Shown piece after piece: positions 34,497 through 42,373 of a stretch of 64,000 bases of DNA; the first letter of the stretch is position 1; every line of letters begins with the position of its first letter. The notes under the pieces are model-generated. The model was not told where the DNA came from. It did no database searches and worked only from the letters and a program-made list of their open reading frames with translations. Origin of the DNA: Streptomyces sp. NBC_00234 (GTDB taxonomy: Bacteria > Actinomycetota > Actinomycetes > Streptomycetales > Streptomycetaceae); the NCBI RefSeq assembly GCF_036195325.1, contig NZ_CP108101.1, positions 3,534,001 through 3,598,000 of the forward strand, in the 5' to 3' direction. A program made the translations under genes and the position numbers.

Positions 34497-35800
34497 GCGG
34501 TCGCCTCCGCGGCGGCCCGCGCCGCGGCCGGCAGGGCGGCGGCGATCCGCTCGACGGCCGCCGTGTCGTGGGCGGTGGAGACGAACCAGGACTCGAAGGC
34601 CGACGGCGGCAGGTAGACACCCTGCGCCAGCATCGAGTGGAAGAAGGCGGTGAAGCGGAAGGCTTCCTGCTTCTTCGCGTCCTCGTAGTCGCGGACCGGC
34701 TGGTCGGTGAAGAACACGGAGAACATGTTGCTCGCCGCCGACACCGTGTGCGCGACGCCCTCCTTGGTGAACGCCTCGCCCACCAGTCCGCGGAGCTCCG
34801 CGGAGACCGCGTCGATCTTCGCGTACGCGGCGTCGTCCAGCAGGCGCAGCTGGGCGAGCCCGGCGGCGGTCGCGACCGGGTTCCCGGAGAGCGTGCCCGC
34901 CTGGTAGACGGGACCGGCCGGGGCGAGGTGCGCCATGACGTCGGCGCGCCCGCCGAAGGCCGCGGCCGGGAAGCCGCCGCCCATGACCTTGCCGAAGGTC
35001 ATGAGGTCGGGGCGGACTCCGTCGATGCCGTACCAGCCGGCCTTCGAGGTCCGGAATCCGGTCATGACCTCGTCGGAGATGTACAGCGCGCCGTTCGCCG
35101 CGCAGATCTCCTTGAGCCCGGCGTTGAAGCCGTCCAGCGGCGGTACGACGCCCATGTTGCCGGGCGACGCCTCGGTGATCACACAGGCGATCTCCCCGGG
35201 CTGCGCGGCGAACGCGGCCCGCACGGCCTCCAGGTCGTTGTACGGCAGCACGATCGTGTCGCCCGCCTGGGCGCCCGTGACCCCGGGGGTGTCGGGCAGA
35301 CCGAAGGTGGCGACGCCGGAGCCGGCGGCGGCCAGCAGCGCGTCGACGTGCCCGTGGTAGCAGCCGGCGAACTTCACGACCTTCGCGCGGCCGGTGAACC
35401 CGCGGGCCAGCCGGATCGCGGACATGGTCGCCTCGGTGCCGGACGACACCAGCCGTACCTGCTCCACCGGCTCGATCCGGGCGACGATCTCCTCGGCGAG
35501 CGCGACCTCGCCCTCACCGGGCGTGCCGAACGAGGTGCCCCGCCCGACGGCGTCCTGGACGGCCGCGATGACCTCGGGGTGGGAATGGCCGAGAATCATC
35601 GGCCCCCACGAGCACACGAGGTCGACATACTCACGACCGTCGGCATCGGTGAGGTACGGACCGGTACCGGACACCATGAACCTGGGCGTACCGCCCACGG
35701 CCCGGAAGGCTCGTACGGGAGAGTTCACGCCGCCGGGCGTCACAACGGACGCACGGTCGAACAGCGACTGCGAAACTGGGGCTTCGTATGAATACGCCAC
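34493..35800 (-). CDS. hemL: Glutamate-1-semialdehyde 2,1-aminomutase HemL
   Basis: A 435-residue PLP enzyme that converts glutamate-1-semialdehyde to 5-aminolevulinate for haem and other tetrapyrroles. Family segments are [50 protein letters not shown], the PLP region [10 protein letters not shown] and the Schiff-base lysine in [20 protein letters not shown] at 35800 (AGGA 5 bases upstream) gives the usual short N terminus; TTG at 35866 with a stronger GAGGAG is possible but adds 22 unlikely residues. It feeds haem to the cytochrome c genes downstream on the same strand. Confidence 0.95.
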   Translation of the reverse strand: MAYSYEAPVSQSLFDRASVVTPGGVNSPVRAFRAVGGTPRFMVSGTGPYLTDADGREYVDLVCSWGPMILGHSHPEVIAAVQDAVGRGTSFGTPGEGEVALAEEIVARIEPVEQVRLVSSGTEATMSAIRLARGFTGRAKVVKFAGCYHGHVDALLAAAGSGVATFGLPDTPGVTGAQAGDTIVLPYNDLEAVRAAFAAQPGEIACVITEASPGNMGVVPPLDGFNAGLKEICAANGALYISDEVMTGFRTSKAGWYGIDGVRPDLMTFGKVMGGGFPAAAFGGRADVMAHLAPAGPVYQAGTLSGNPVATAAGLAQLRLLDDAAYAKIDAVSAELRGLVGEAFTKEGVAHTVSAASNMFSVFFTDQPVRDYEDAKKQEAFRFTAFFHSMLAQGVYLPPSAFESWFVSTAHDTAAVERIAAALPAAARAAAEATA

Positions 35801-36232
35801 TTTGGTCCTGATCTGCGATTCGGGGGTCGGGAGGCCGGGCCGGAAGTCCTGGCCAACGGTGAGCAAGGAGCGCACTCTCCTCGTATCACGAAAGGGCGTC
35901 GGCCCCCTCGCGTCTGCGAAACTGGGGCGACATTAGGGAAAGCTCACACATGCCATGGTGTCAGAGGCACGGACGGTCTTGCGGACAGGTGTTTCACCGC
36001 ACGCCCGTGGGGGAGGTCACTGACACGATGATCGGGTTGCGCAGCGGGGGCTGTGTCTCCTAAGAAGTAGTCGGGTGGATGAGATATGCATCGCGGTGGC
36101 GGAGTGGGCGAAGGGACCGACGACCTGGGGCCCGAGCCTGCCCGGCGAGGGCGGCACCGGCGCGAGGCCGAGCGCATACAGGGCACTCAGGCAGGCAATG
36201 CCAGGAGTCCCGGGAGCAGGAGCAGTGGCCGC
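35801..36232. other. 432-base region between hemL and the 36233 gene
   Basis: Divergent upstream region. No convincing gene, though an ATG frame starting at 36086 runs into the next gene and could be a longer N terminus. It holds a 15-base repeat of hemL sequence (CTGCGAAACTGGGGC at 35914-35928, also at 35768-35782) and the nested inverted repeat at 35958-36026. Confidence 0.6.
35958..36026. other. Nested inverted-repeat structure, possible structured RNA
   Basis: Three nested stems: GTGTCAG/CTGACAC (outer), CACGG/CCGTG (middle) and GGTG-TTT-CACC (inner hairpin at 35988-35998). It lies in the divergent leader region, so it could be part of either 5' leader or a small RNA. No known RNA family is recognised. 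Confidence 0.4.
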
Positions 36233-36670
36233 GTGGGGGTGACCTACAAGTACTTCGGGGCCCCCGACGGGGCCACGGCAGCCCGTGTGCCCATTTCGAT
36301 GCGCCCCGAGGAGCTCGGCGGCGACGAGCTGGGCATGGGTGGCATGTTCACCAAGATCAAGCCGGAGACGGTGGCCGCCATGGTCCTCACCGGCATACAG
36401 GGCATACCCCTGCACAAGGTCCCCCCGCTCGAACTGGTCGTCCTGCACCCCGACTACGCGGTGGTCAAGCTCCCGATGACGGTCGTCGACCCCCTGCGCG
36501 ACGTCGGCGAGGAATCGGTCGGAGCGGCAGCCTTCATCTGGTCCACGGTCCCGGACCGCGGCGGCCCCCGCGACGCGTTCAACGTCTACCAGCTGCTCCA
36601 CGAGTGGCAGGACTTCTCCCACCGCCTGCACGACGCGGGCCACCAGGCGTACTGCCTGGTGTGGCCCTGA
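36233..36670 (+). CDS. Conserved-looking hypothetical protein (145 aa)
   Basis: A soluble mixed alpha/beta protein with segments TYKYFGAPDG, MRPEELGGDELGMGGMFTKI, VVLHPDYAVVKLPMTVVD and a C-terminal VYQLLHEWQDFSHRLHDAG. It has no signal, transmembrane helix or motif that I recognise. GTG at 36233 is chosen for GGAGC 9 bases upstream and because the protein-like composition begins here; GTG at 36239 or ATG at 36086 are alternatives. Divergent from hemL. Confidence 0.6.
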   Translation: MGVTYKYFGAPDGATAARVPISMRPEELGGDELGMGGMFTKIKPETVAAMVLTGIQGIPLHKVPPLELVVLHPDYAVVKLPMTVVDPLRDVGEESVGAAAFIWSTVPDRGGPRDAFNVYQLLHEWQDFSHRLHDAGHQAYCLVWP

Positions 36671-36785
36671 CCTGGGGCTCCCCGGGGGCTGGGTGGGGTT
36701 TCGGCCCGTCGGCCAACTGAACTGCATCGAGGCGTAATTCACCCAGCATCGGGGCAAAACACCACCTCCGTGCTCGCCCCGGCCC

Positions 36786-36816
36786 TGGCGACCTGTGCCA
36801 TGGCGAGAGGTCGCCA
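36786..36816. promoter_or_regulatory. Inverted repeat TGGCGACCT-N13-AGGTCGCCA
   Basis: Perfect 9-bp arms, ending 47 bases upstream of the subtilase start. A likely operator or leader hairpin for that gene. Confidence 0.5.
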
Positions 36817-36863
36817 TCAAAGCCTCGTGTCCGGGCCGGTGGGCGTCGCGCAGGATGCTCGGC

Positions 36864-39800
36864 ATGATTCCTGCTTCTCCTCCAGCCGATGGCACGGCAA
36901 CATCCCCCAGCACCCGGCGCCGGGCCCTGTTGGCCGCGACCGCCGTCGCACTGGCCGGCGGCCTGCTCCTGCCGCTGGGCCCCGCCACCGCCGCACCGGC
37001 CGCCGCACAGCCGGCAGCCTCGTCCGGGTCCGCCGAAAGCACCACCCACCGGATCACCCTGGTCACCGGCGACGTCGTGACGTTCACCGACGGCCCCGGA
37101 ACCCGTGACCTCGTCACCACCGCCCCCGACGCCCAGGTGTCGGTCGAGCAGTTCGGCGACGACGTCTTCGCCGTCCCGCTCGACGCACAGCCGCTGATCT
37201 CCGCCGGGAAGGTGGACCGCCGGCTGTTCAACGTCACCGACCTGGTCGAGATGGGGTACGACGACGCCCGCACCGGCGGCCGGCTGCCGGTGATCGCCAC
37301 GTACGACGCGAAGACGGCCCGCTCGCAGCCGTCCGCGCCCCGGGGCAGCAGGGTCACCAGGCGCCTGGAGAGCATCGGCGGCGCCGCGCTCACGGCGGAC
37401 AAGGGCGAACGGCGGTCCTTCTGGAAGTCAGTCGCGGGCTCCGCCGAGGACCGCGCCCTCGAAGGCGGGATCACCGGGCTGTGGCTCGACGGCAGGGTCG
37501 AGGCCGCCCTGAGGGACTCCGTGCCGCAGATCGGGGCGCCGGAGGCATGGGCGAAGGGCTTCGACGGCAAGGGCGTCAAGGTCGCCGTGCTGGACACCGG
37601 CATCGACCTCGACCACCCGGACGTCAAGGACCGCGTCACCGTCGCCAAGAGCTTCGTACCGGGTGAGGAGGTGGAGGACGGCAACGGCCACGGCACCCAT
37701 GTGGCCTCCACCATCGCCGGCTCCGGCGCGGCCTCGGGCGGTGCGTACAAGGGTGTCGCCCCGGCCGCCGACCTGCTGATCGGCAAGGTGCTGGGGAACA
37801 ACGGCTCCGGCGCCGACTCCGGCATCATCGAGGCGATGGAGTGGGCCAAGGACCAGGGCGCCGACGTCGTCAGCATGAGCCTCGGCACCCCCTACGGCGA
37901 CAGTGGCTCCGACCCGATGTCCCTCGCCGTCGACGCGCTGTCCGCGAACGGCGGTCCGCTGTACGTGATCGCCGCGGGCAACGCGGGCGCCGAGGGTTCC
38001 GTCACCGCCCCCGGCTCCGCCGAGAAGGCGCTGACCGTCGCCGCGGTCGACAAGTCCGACACCCGTGCGTCCTTCTCCAGCCAGGGTCCGCTGACGCGCA
38101 GCCATGCGCTGAAGCCCGACATCTCCGCACCGGGCGTGGACATCGTCGCCGCCGCCTCGCAGTCCGTTCCGGGCTGGACGGGCGGGATGTACCGCTCGAT
38201 GGACGGCACCTCGATGGCCACCCCGCATGTGGCCGGTGCCGCGGCGATCGTGCACCAGCAGCACCCGGACTGGACGGGCGAGCAGGTGAAGGACGCGCTG
38301 ATGAGCACGTCCAAGAAGCTTGCGGACACGCCGTACTCGATGGGCACCGGGCGGGTCGACGTCTCCGCGGCCGTCGGCAGCACACTCACGGCCACCGGTT
38401 CCGTCGCCGCCGCGGTCTACACCTGGCCGCACAGCGCCGACGACCCGGCGACGACGAGGACCGTCACCTACACCAACAACGGCACCGAGGACATCGCCCT
38501 CGACCTGGCCACGGACACCACCGACCAGGCGTACACGCTGGCCGACCGCGCGATAACCGTTCCGGCGGGCGGGAAGGCGCAGACGACACTCGCCCTCGAC
38601 CCGGCCGCCGTCGCCGTGGACACCTCGTTCTCCGGGCAGGTCGTCGCCAAGGACCACGCCACCGGCGCGGTCGTGGCGCACACCGGCTTCGCGCTGTACA
38701 AGGAGCGCGAGCTGTACGACGTGACCATCAAGCTGCGCGACCGCAGCGGCAAGCCCGCGACCGGCATCGTGACGCTGGGCGCGCTCGGCGGCACGGACGT
38801 CGTCGAGCCGATGGTCACCGGCGAACTGACCCTGCGCGTACCGCCGGCCGACTACGTTGCGTGGGCACACCTGCAGGTCGAGGGTGAGGCACCGGACGCG
38901 CACGCGACGGCGTTCCTCGTCGACCCGGAGACCAAGGTCACGGACGGTCCGGCGACGATCGTGCTGGACGCGAGCAAGGCCCGCAAGGTCGAAGTGCGCA
39001 CCCCGAAGGCGGCCGAGACCTCGCAGTGGCGCTACGACATGGCGAGGACCGCCCCCAACGGCAGAGTGATGCGCAAGACCACCACGCTGCCGATCTACGG
39101 TGACGAACTGTGGGTCAGCCCGACCGAGCCGGTCACCGAGGGTGATTTCAGCTACCTGACGCGCTGGCGGCAGACCGAGCCCGGCTTCCGTGTCCGCACC
39201 GACGGCGGGACGCTCGACGCGCTGACCCAGAGCGGCAGTCCCAGGACCACCGACAAGTTCACCGCGCGCGCCGTGTACGCGGGCGTCGGCGCGGTGGACG
39301 ACTACGCGGGCAAGGACGTCAGGGGCAGGATCGTCGTCATCGACCGTTCTGCGGAGGTGCCCCCGCGGGAGCGGGCGGCGAACGCCGCGGCGGCCGGGGC
39401 GAAGGCCCTGATCGTCGTCAACGACGGCATCGGCCGGCCGAGCGAGACCTACGGCACGTCGACGTCCCCCGCGGCCTTGCCGGTGGCAGGCGTCCGCAAG
39501 GCGGAGCGGGCCGCACTGCTCGACCACATCGCCGAGCACGGCGCCCTCTCCCTCGACGTGGACGCCACTGCGGACTACCTGTACGACCTGGTGTCCCGTT
39601 ACCAGGGCACCGTCCCGGATCGTCCACTGGTCTACGCCCCGGACGCCGACCGCGATCTCGCCAAGGTGGTCAACACCTTCCACGGCGACCGCGACGCGCA
39701 GGGCGGCGGCTACCGCTACGACATTCCGGCCTACGGACCGGGGGTCGGTTTCGCGCAGTACGAGGAGTACCCGGGGAAGCGCACCGAGTGGGTGTCCCCG

Positions 39801-40601
39801 CTCGGTGACGGGTACAAGTGGACGGACCAGCACCAGATGCTGAGCCCGGCGTCCTTGGAGATGTACGGCCCCCTGGCCGACGTCCAGGCAGGCCGGTCCT
39901 ACGACCGGAACTGGTTCGGACCGGTGCAGCGACCCCGCATGGGCACCGCGTTCGCCGGACCGTACCGCGACGCCAACAACACCCTGTCCCTGGCCGTCGA
40001 GCCCTGGACGGACAGCGGCCCGGCCGGAACCTCCGGCATCGGTGACGGTGAGTTCAAGACCGTCCTGTACCGCGACGGCGTGCAGGCCGCGCAGTCGGCC
40101 GGCCGGGCGGTCAGGGCCACCAGGCAGCCGGCGGAGGAGCTTCCGTACACGCTGGTCATGGACGCCTCCCGCGACGCGTCGTTGTGGCACACGTCGACCC
40201 GCACCCACACCGAGTGGGAGTTCGACTCGAAGGCGATCCCCGCGGGCACGCCGGGAAGCCGGGAGGACGTGCGGCTGCTGCAGCTCGACTACGGAATCGA
40301 CACCGACCTGGCCGGTGACGTCAGGGCCGGCCTGCCGGTCGTCCTGACGCTCTCCTCCGGAACCCAGGAGTGGCTGCCCTCGCGGGTGACGGCGAACACG
40401 GCGGCCCTGTCGGTCTCCTACGACGACGGCGCGACCTGGAAGCCGGTCACGTTGCTCCGCACCGCGGCAGGTACCTGGAAGGCGGCGCTGCTGCCGCCGA
40501 AGAGCAAGGCGGGCGGTTTCGTCTCGCTGAAGGCTTCCGCCGAGGCGGACGGCGGACTCGGCGTCAGCCAGGAGATCATCCGGGCCGTCGGCCTGCGCTG
40601 A
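36864..40601 (+). CDS. Large secreted S8 family serine peptidase (subtilase)
   Basis: A 1245-residue exported protease. A signal peptide with TRRRALLAATAVALAGGLLL (Tat-like arginines) precedes a prodomain (about 55-225) and the S8 domain: Asp244 in AVLDTGIDLDHPD, His276 in GNGHGTHVAS, Asn373 in AAGNAG and Ser450 in GTSMATPHVAG. The long C-terminal part is beta-rich; around 820-890 a PA-like segment (GRIVVIDRSAEVPPRE, AKALIVVNDG) is visible. It would degrade extracellular protein. ATG at 36864 has AGGA 8 bases upstream. It ends at a bidirectional terminator, opposite a TrmB/LuxR-type regulator that may control it. Confidence 0.93.
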   Translation: MIPASPPADGTATSPSTRRRALLAATAVALAGGLLLPLGPATAAPAAAQPAASSGSAESTTHRITLVTGDVVTFTDGPGTRDLVTTAPDAQVSVEQFGDDVFAVPLDAQPLISAGKVDRRLFNVTDLVEMGYDDARTGGRLPVIATYDAKTARSQPSAPRGSRVTRRLESIGGAALTADKGERRSFWKSVAGSAEDRALEGGITGLWLDGRVEAALRDSVPQIGAPEAWAKGFDGKGVKVAVLDTGIDLDHPDVKDRVTVAKSFVPGEEVEDGNGHGTHVASTIAGSGAASGGAYKGVAPAADLLIGKVLGNNGSGADSGIIEAMEWAKDQGADVVSMSLGTPYGDSGSDPMSLAVDALSANGGPLYVIAAGNAGAEGSVTAPGSAEKALTVAAVDKSDTRASFSSQGPLTRSHALKPDISAPGVDIVAAASQSVPGWTGGMYRSMDGTSMATPHVAGAAAIVHQQHPDWTGEQVKDALMSTSKKLADTPYSMGTGRVDVSAAVGSTLTATGSVAAAVYTWPHSADDPATTRTVTYTNNGTEDIALDLATDTTDQAYTLADRAITVPAGGKAQTTLALDPAAVAVDTSFSGQVVAKDHATGAVVAHTGFALYKERELYDVTIKLRDRSGKPATGIVTLGALGGTDVVEPMVTGELTLRVPPADYVAWAHLQVEGEAPDAHATAFLVDPETKVTDGPATIVLDASKARKVEVRTPKAAETSQWRYDMARTAPNGRVMRKTTTLPIYGDELWVSPTEPVTEGDFSYLTRWRQTEPGFRVRTDGGTLDALTQSGSPRTTDKFTARAVYAGVGAVDDYAGKDVRGRIVVIDRSAEVPPRERAANAAAAGAKALIVVNDGIGRPSETYGTSTSPAALPVAGVRKAERAALLDHIAEHGALSLDVDATADYLYDLVSRYQGTVPDRPLVYAPDADRDLAKVVNTFHGDRDAQGGGYRYDIPAYGPGVGFAQYEEYPGKRTEWVSPLGDGYKWTDQHQMLSPASLEMYGPLADVQAGRSYDRNWFGPVQRPRMGTAFAGPYRDANNTLSLAVEPWTDSGPAGTSGIGDGEFKTVLYRDGVQAAQSAGRAVRATRQPAEELPYTLVMDASRDASLWHTSTRTHTEWEFDSKAIPAGTPGSREDVRLLQLDYGIDTDLAGDVRAGLPVVLTLSSGTQEWLPSRVTANTAALSVSYDDGATWKPVTLLRTAAGTWKAALLPPKSKAGGFVSLKASAEADGGLGVSQEIIRAVGLR

Positions 40602-40610
40602 CCCCCACCG

Positions 40611-40663
40611 CGCACGGCGGCCGGCCGCAGCCCCTCCCCAGGGCCGCGGCCGACCGCCGTGCG
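40611..40663. terminator. Bidirectional terminator between subtilase and regulator genes
   Basis: CGCACGGCGG / CCGCCGTGCG (10 bp) encloses GGCCGC / GCGGCC and a CCC/GGG top. It fills the 63-base gap between the convergent stops. Confidence 0.75.
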
Positions 40664-40664
40664 T

Positions 40665-41663
40665 TCAGCGCTTCACCCAGCCCTGCTCGTACGCGTGCCA
40701 TCCCAGTTGCATCCGGGTCGTGACCCCGGACAGTTCCGCCAGCCGCTGTACCCGCCGCTGCATGGTGCGCAGCGACACATCCAGCCGGGCGGCCACCTTG
40801 CGGTCGGTCAGTCCGGTCAGCATCAGGGAGAGGATCAGGAGGTCGGTCTCGTCCGGTCCTTCGGTCTGCGGTTCCTCCACCACCTCGCCCGTGGACGACA
40901 TCAGCAGCGGCCGAGCCGTCACCCAGACGCCCTCGAAGAGCCCGACCAGCGCTTCGACCAGCCCGCCGGCATGCACCACCAGGGCAGCCGCTTCGGCCGA
41001 CGCCTCGGCTTCGGCCGTCGACTGCAACGGCAACAGGGCGATCGACCGGTCCGCCACCACGAGTTTGGTGGGAACCCGTTCCACGACCCGTACCTGCTGG
41101 GCCCGGTCGAGCGCCGAGGACAGCTCCACCAGGGTGGACGGCTGCTCCAGCACGGATTCCTCGATCACCACCCGATAGTTCACCCCCCGGGCGGTCGCCT
41201 GCTCCTCCGCCTGGTGCTCCTCGCCGCGCACGGCCATCGGTTCGGCCGTGACCAGCACCTGCAGCTCGTGCGTCGCACCCCGCTGCAACTGCTCGAAGCG
41301 GTGCCTGATGGGGCCGGCGCCGGTGAGTACCTCCACGACGTCGGACCGCCCCGGCCCGGCCGACAGCCGCCGGTAGTCCTCGGCGAGCGCGGCCACCTCC
41401 GCCTCGGCCTCCTGCAGCGCGTGTCTGCGTTCGGCGAGCGCCCCGCCGAACGCGAGCGGCGGCGGTGCCGCGGCGTAGCGCCCCGGGGCGTCCGCCACGG
41501 GGGTGACCATCCCCCGGGACTCCAGACGGCTCAGCAGCCGGGCCGCCTCCCGTTCGCCCAGGCGCAGGTGGTCCGCGACGGCGGACCAGGACGCCGGCCC
41601 CCGCTGCACGAGCATGCGATAGGCCGCCTCCTCGCCTTCGGCCAGCCCGATGAAGTCAAGCAA
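40665..41663 (-). CDS. TrmB-type/LuxR-type helix-turn-helix regulator
   Basis: A 332-residue regulator with two DNA-binding ends. The N terminus resembles a TrmB winged helix (AEGEEAAYRMLVQRG, ADHLRLGEREAARLLSRLES), the middle a TrmB-like effector or PLD-like fold (LQVLVTAEP, VVIEESVL), and the C terminus a LuxR HTH (LLILSLMLTGLTDRKVAARL, then DVSLRTMQRRVQRL). TTG at 41663 is chosen for GAGAGG 7 bases upstream. Regulators of this type recur beside secreted-protease genes in Streptomyces; control of the convergent subtilase is inferred. Confidence 0.85.
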   Translation of the reverse strand: MLDFIGLAEGEEAAYRMLVQRGPASWSAVADHLRLGEREAARLLSRLESRGMVTPVADAPGRYAAAPPPLAFGGALAERRHALQEAEAEVAALAEDYRRLSAGPGRSDVVEVLTGAGPIRHRFEQLQRGATHELQVLVTAEPMAVRGEEHQAEEQATARGVNYRVVIEESVLEQPSTLVELSSALDRAQQVRVVERVPTKLVVADRSIALLPLQSTAEAEASAEAAALVVHAGGLVEALVGLFEGVWVTARPLLMSSTGEVVEEPQTEGPDETDLLILSLMLTGLTDRKVAARLDVSLRTMQRRVQRLAELSGVTTRMQLGWHAYEQGWVKR

Positions 41664-41762
41664 CGGTTCACCTCTCCTCTGCCCGCCTCTGCGACGTTGC
41701 GCGTGTTCCGCAGGGCCGTGCCAGTCTGCAGCACGGTTTCCCGCCACGGGCAGCCCCCTTGG

Positions 41763-41794
41763 TTCGACATGTGTCAACATAGACGCATGTCGAA
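41763..41794. promoter_or_regulatory. Inverted repeat TTCGACATG-N14-CATGTCGAA over the arsR start
   Basis: Perfect 9-bp arms, the right one including the ATG of the ArsR gene. This suits autoregulation by the ArsR dimer. Confidence 0.55.
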
Positions 41795-42143
41795 TACGAA
41801 GGTGTTGCCGCTGCTGGAGTCGCAGGCCGAGCCCTGCTGCCCGCCCCTGTCGGAGCGCCCGCTGACCGCCGAGGAGGCCGTACGCACGGCCGCGATGTTC
41901 AAGGCGCTCGGCGATCCGGTCCGGCTGCGACTGTTCTCACTGGTCGCGTCCCACGAGGGCGGCGAGGCGTGCGTCTGCGACATCTCGGACGTCGGGGTCT
42001 CCCAGCCGACCGTCTCCCACCACCTGAAGAAGCTCAAGGACGCGGGCCTGCTCACCTCCGAACGACGCGGCACCTGGGTCTACTACCGGGTCGAGCCGTC
42101 CGTGATCGCAGCCATGGGAGACATGCTCGCCTCGCGCGGCTGA
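41787..42143 (+). CDS. ArsR/SmtB family metalloregulator
   Basis: A 118-residue winged-helix repressor. Cys17-Cys18 (AEPCCPPL) and Cys62/Cys64 in ACVCDISD are thiol pairs; the CVCD box is the classic ArsR/CadC site in the recognition-helix neighbourhood, and an N-terminal Cys pair occurs in actinobacterial arsenite sensors. The HTH is VSQPTVSHHLKKLKDAGLL followed by the wing RRGTWVYYRV. No arsenic efflux or reductase gene lies nearby, so it may control distant genes or the divergent regulator. The ATG lies inside an inverted repeat. Confidence 0.9.
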   Translation: MSNTKVLPLLESQAEPCCPPLSERPLTAEEAVRTAAMFKALGDPVRLRLFSLVASHEGGEACVCDISDVGVSQPTVSHHLKKLKDAGLLTSERRGTWVYYRVEPSVIAAMGDMLASRG

Positions 42144-42196
42144 CGCCTCGGGCCCCGCGGACGGCGGAGCACGGACTCGTACAGCGCGGCACACAC

Positions 42197-42224
42197 AAGC
42201 CCCGGGCCCCTCGGCCCGGGGCTT
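42197..42224 (+). terminator. Hairpin terminator after the ArsR gene
   Basis: Perfect 12-bp stem AAGCCCCGGGCC / GGCCCGGGGCTT with a CCTC loop. Confidence 0.8.
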
Positions 42225-42253
42225 CCTCGTGCTGCGCACCGGCTCCGTCAAGA

Positions 42254-42288
42254 TCAGTAATTCGTCAGTAACAACCCGCACCTAGCGT
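42254..42288 (+). promoter_or_regulatory. SARP-like promoter: two TCAGTAA repeats 11 bases apart plus -10
   Basis: TCAGTAA at 42254-42260 and 42265-42271 are direct repeats with one-turn spacing; TAGCGT at 42283-42288 is a possible -10. SARP regulators bind direct heptamers with 11-base period overlapping the -35 region. The downstream genes are the subtilase-propeller pair and then a BTAD regulator. Confidence 0.5.
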
Positions 42289-42373
42289 CCGGCCCCGGTC
42301 GGTCCCCGGGCCTCATCCACCCCGGAGTGCGTGTCGGGACGGCCCCTCTGCACACCCAAGAAGGAGCAGTCCC

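Noticed and set aside
37428-40208. A 926-codon open frame antisense to the large subtilase
   Set aside because: It is low-complexity (Gly/Arg/Val-rich), has no recognisable motif and exists because high G+C coding DNA keeps other frames open; the opposite strand encodes an intact S8 protease.
41787-42143. Start of an arsenic-resistance operon
   Set aside because: A terminator follows the ArsR gene directly and no arsenic transporter or reductase is encoded.
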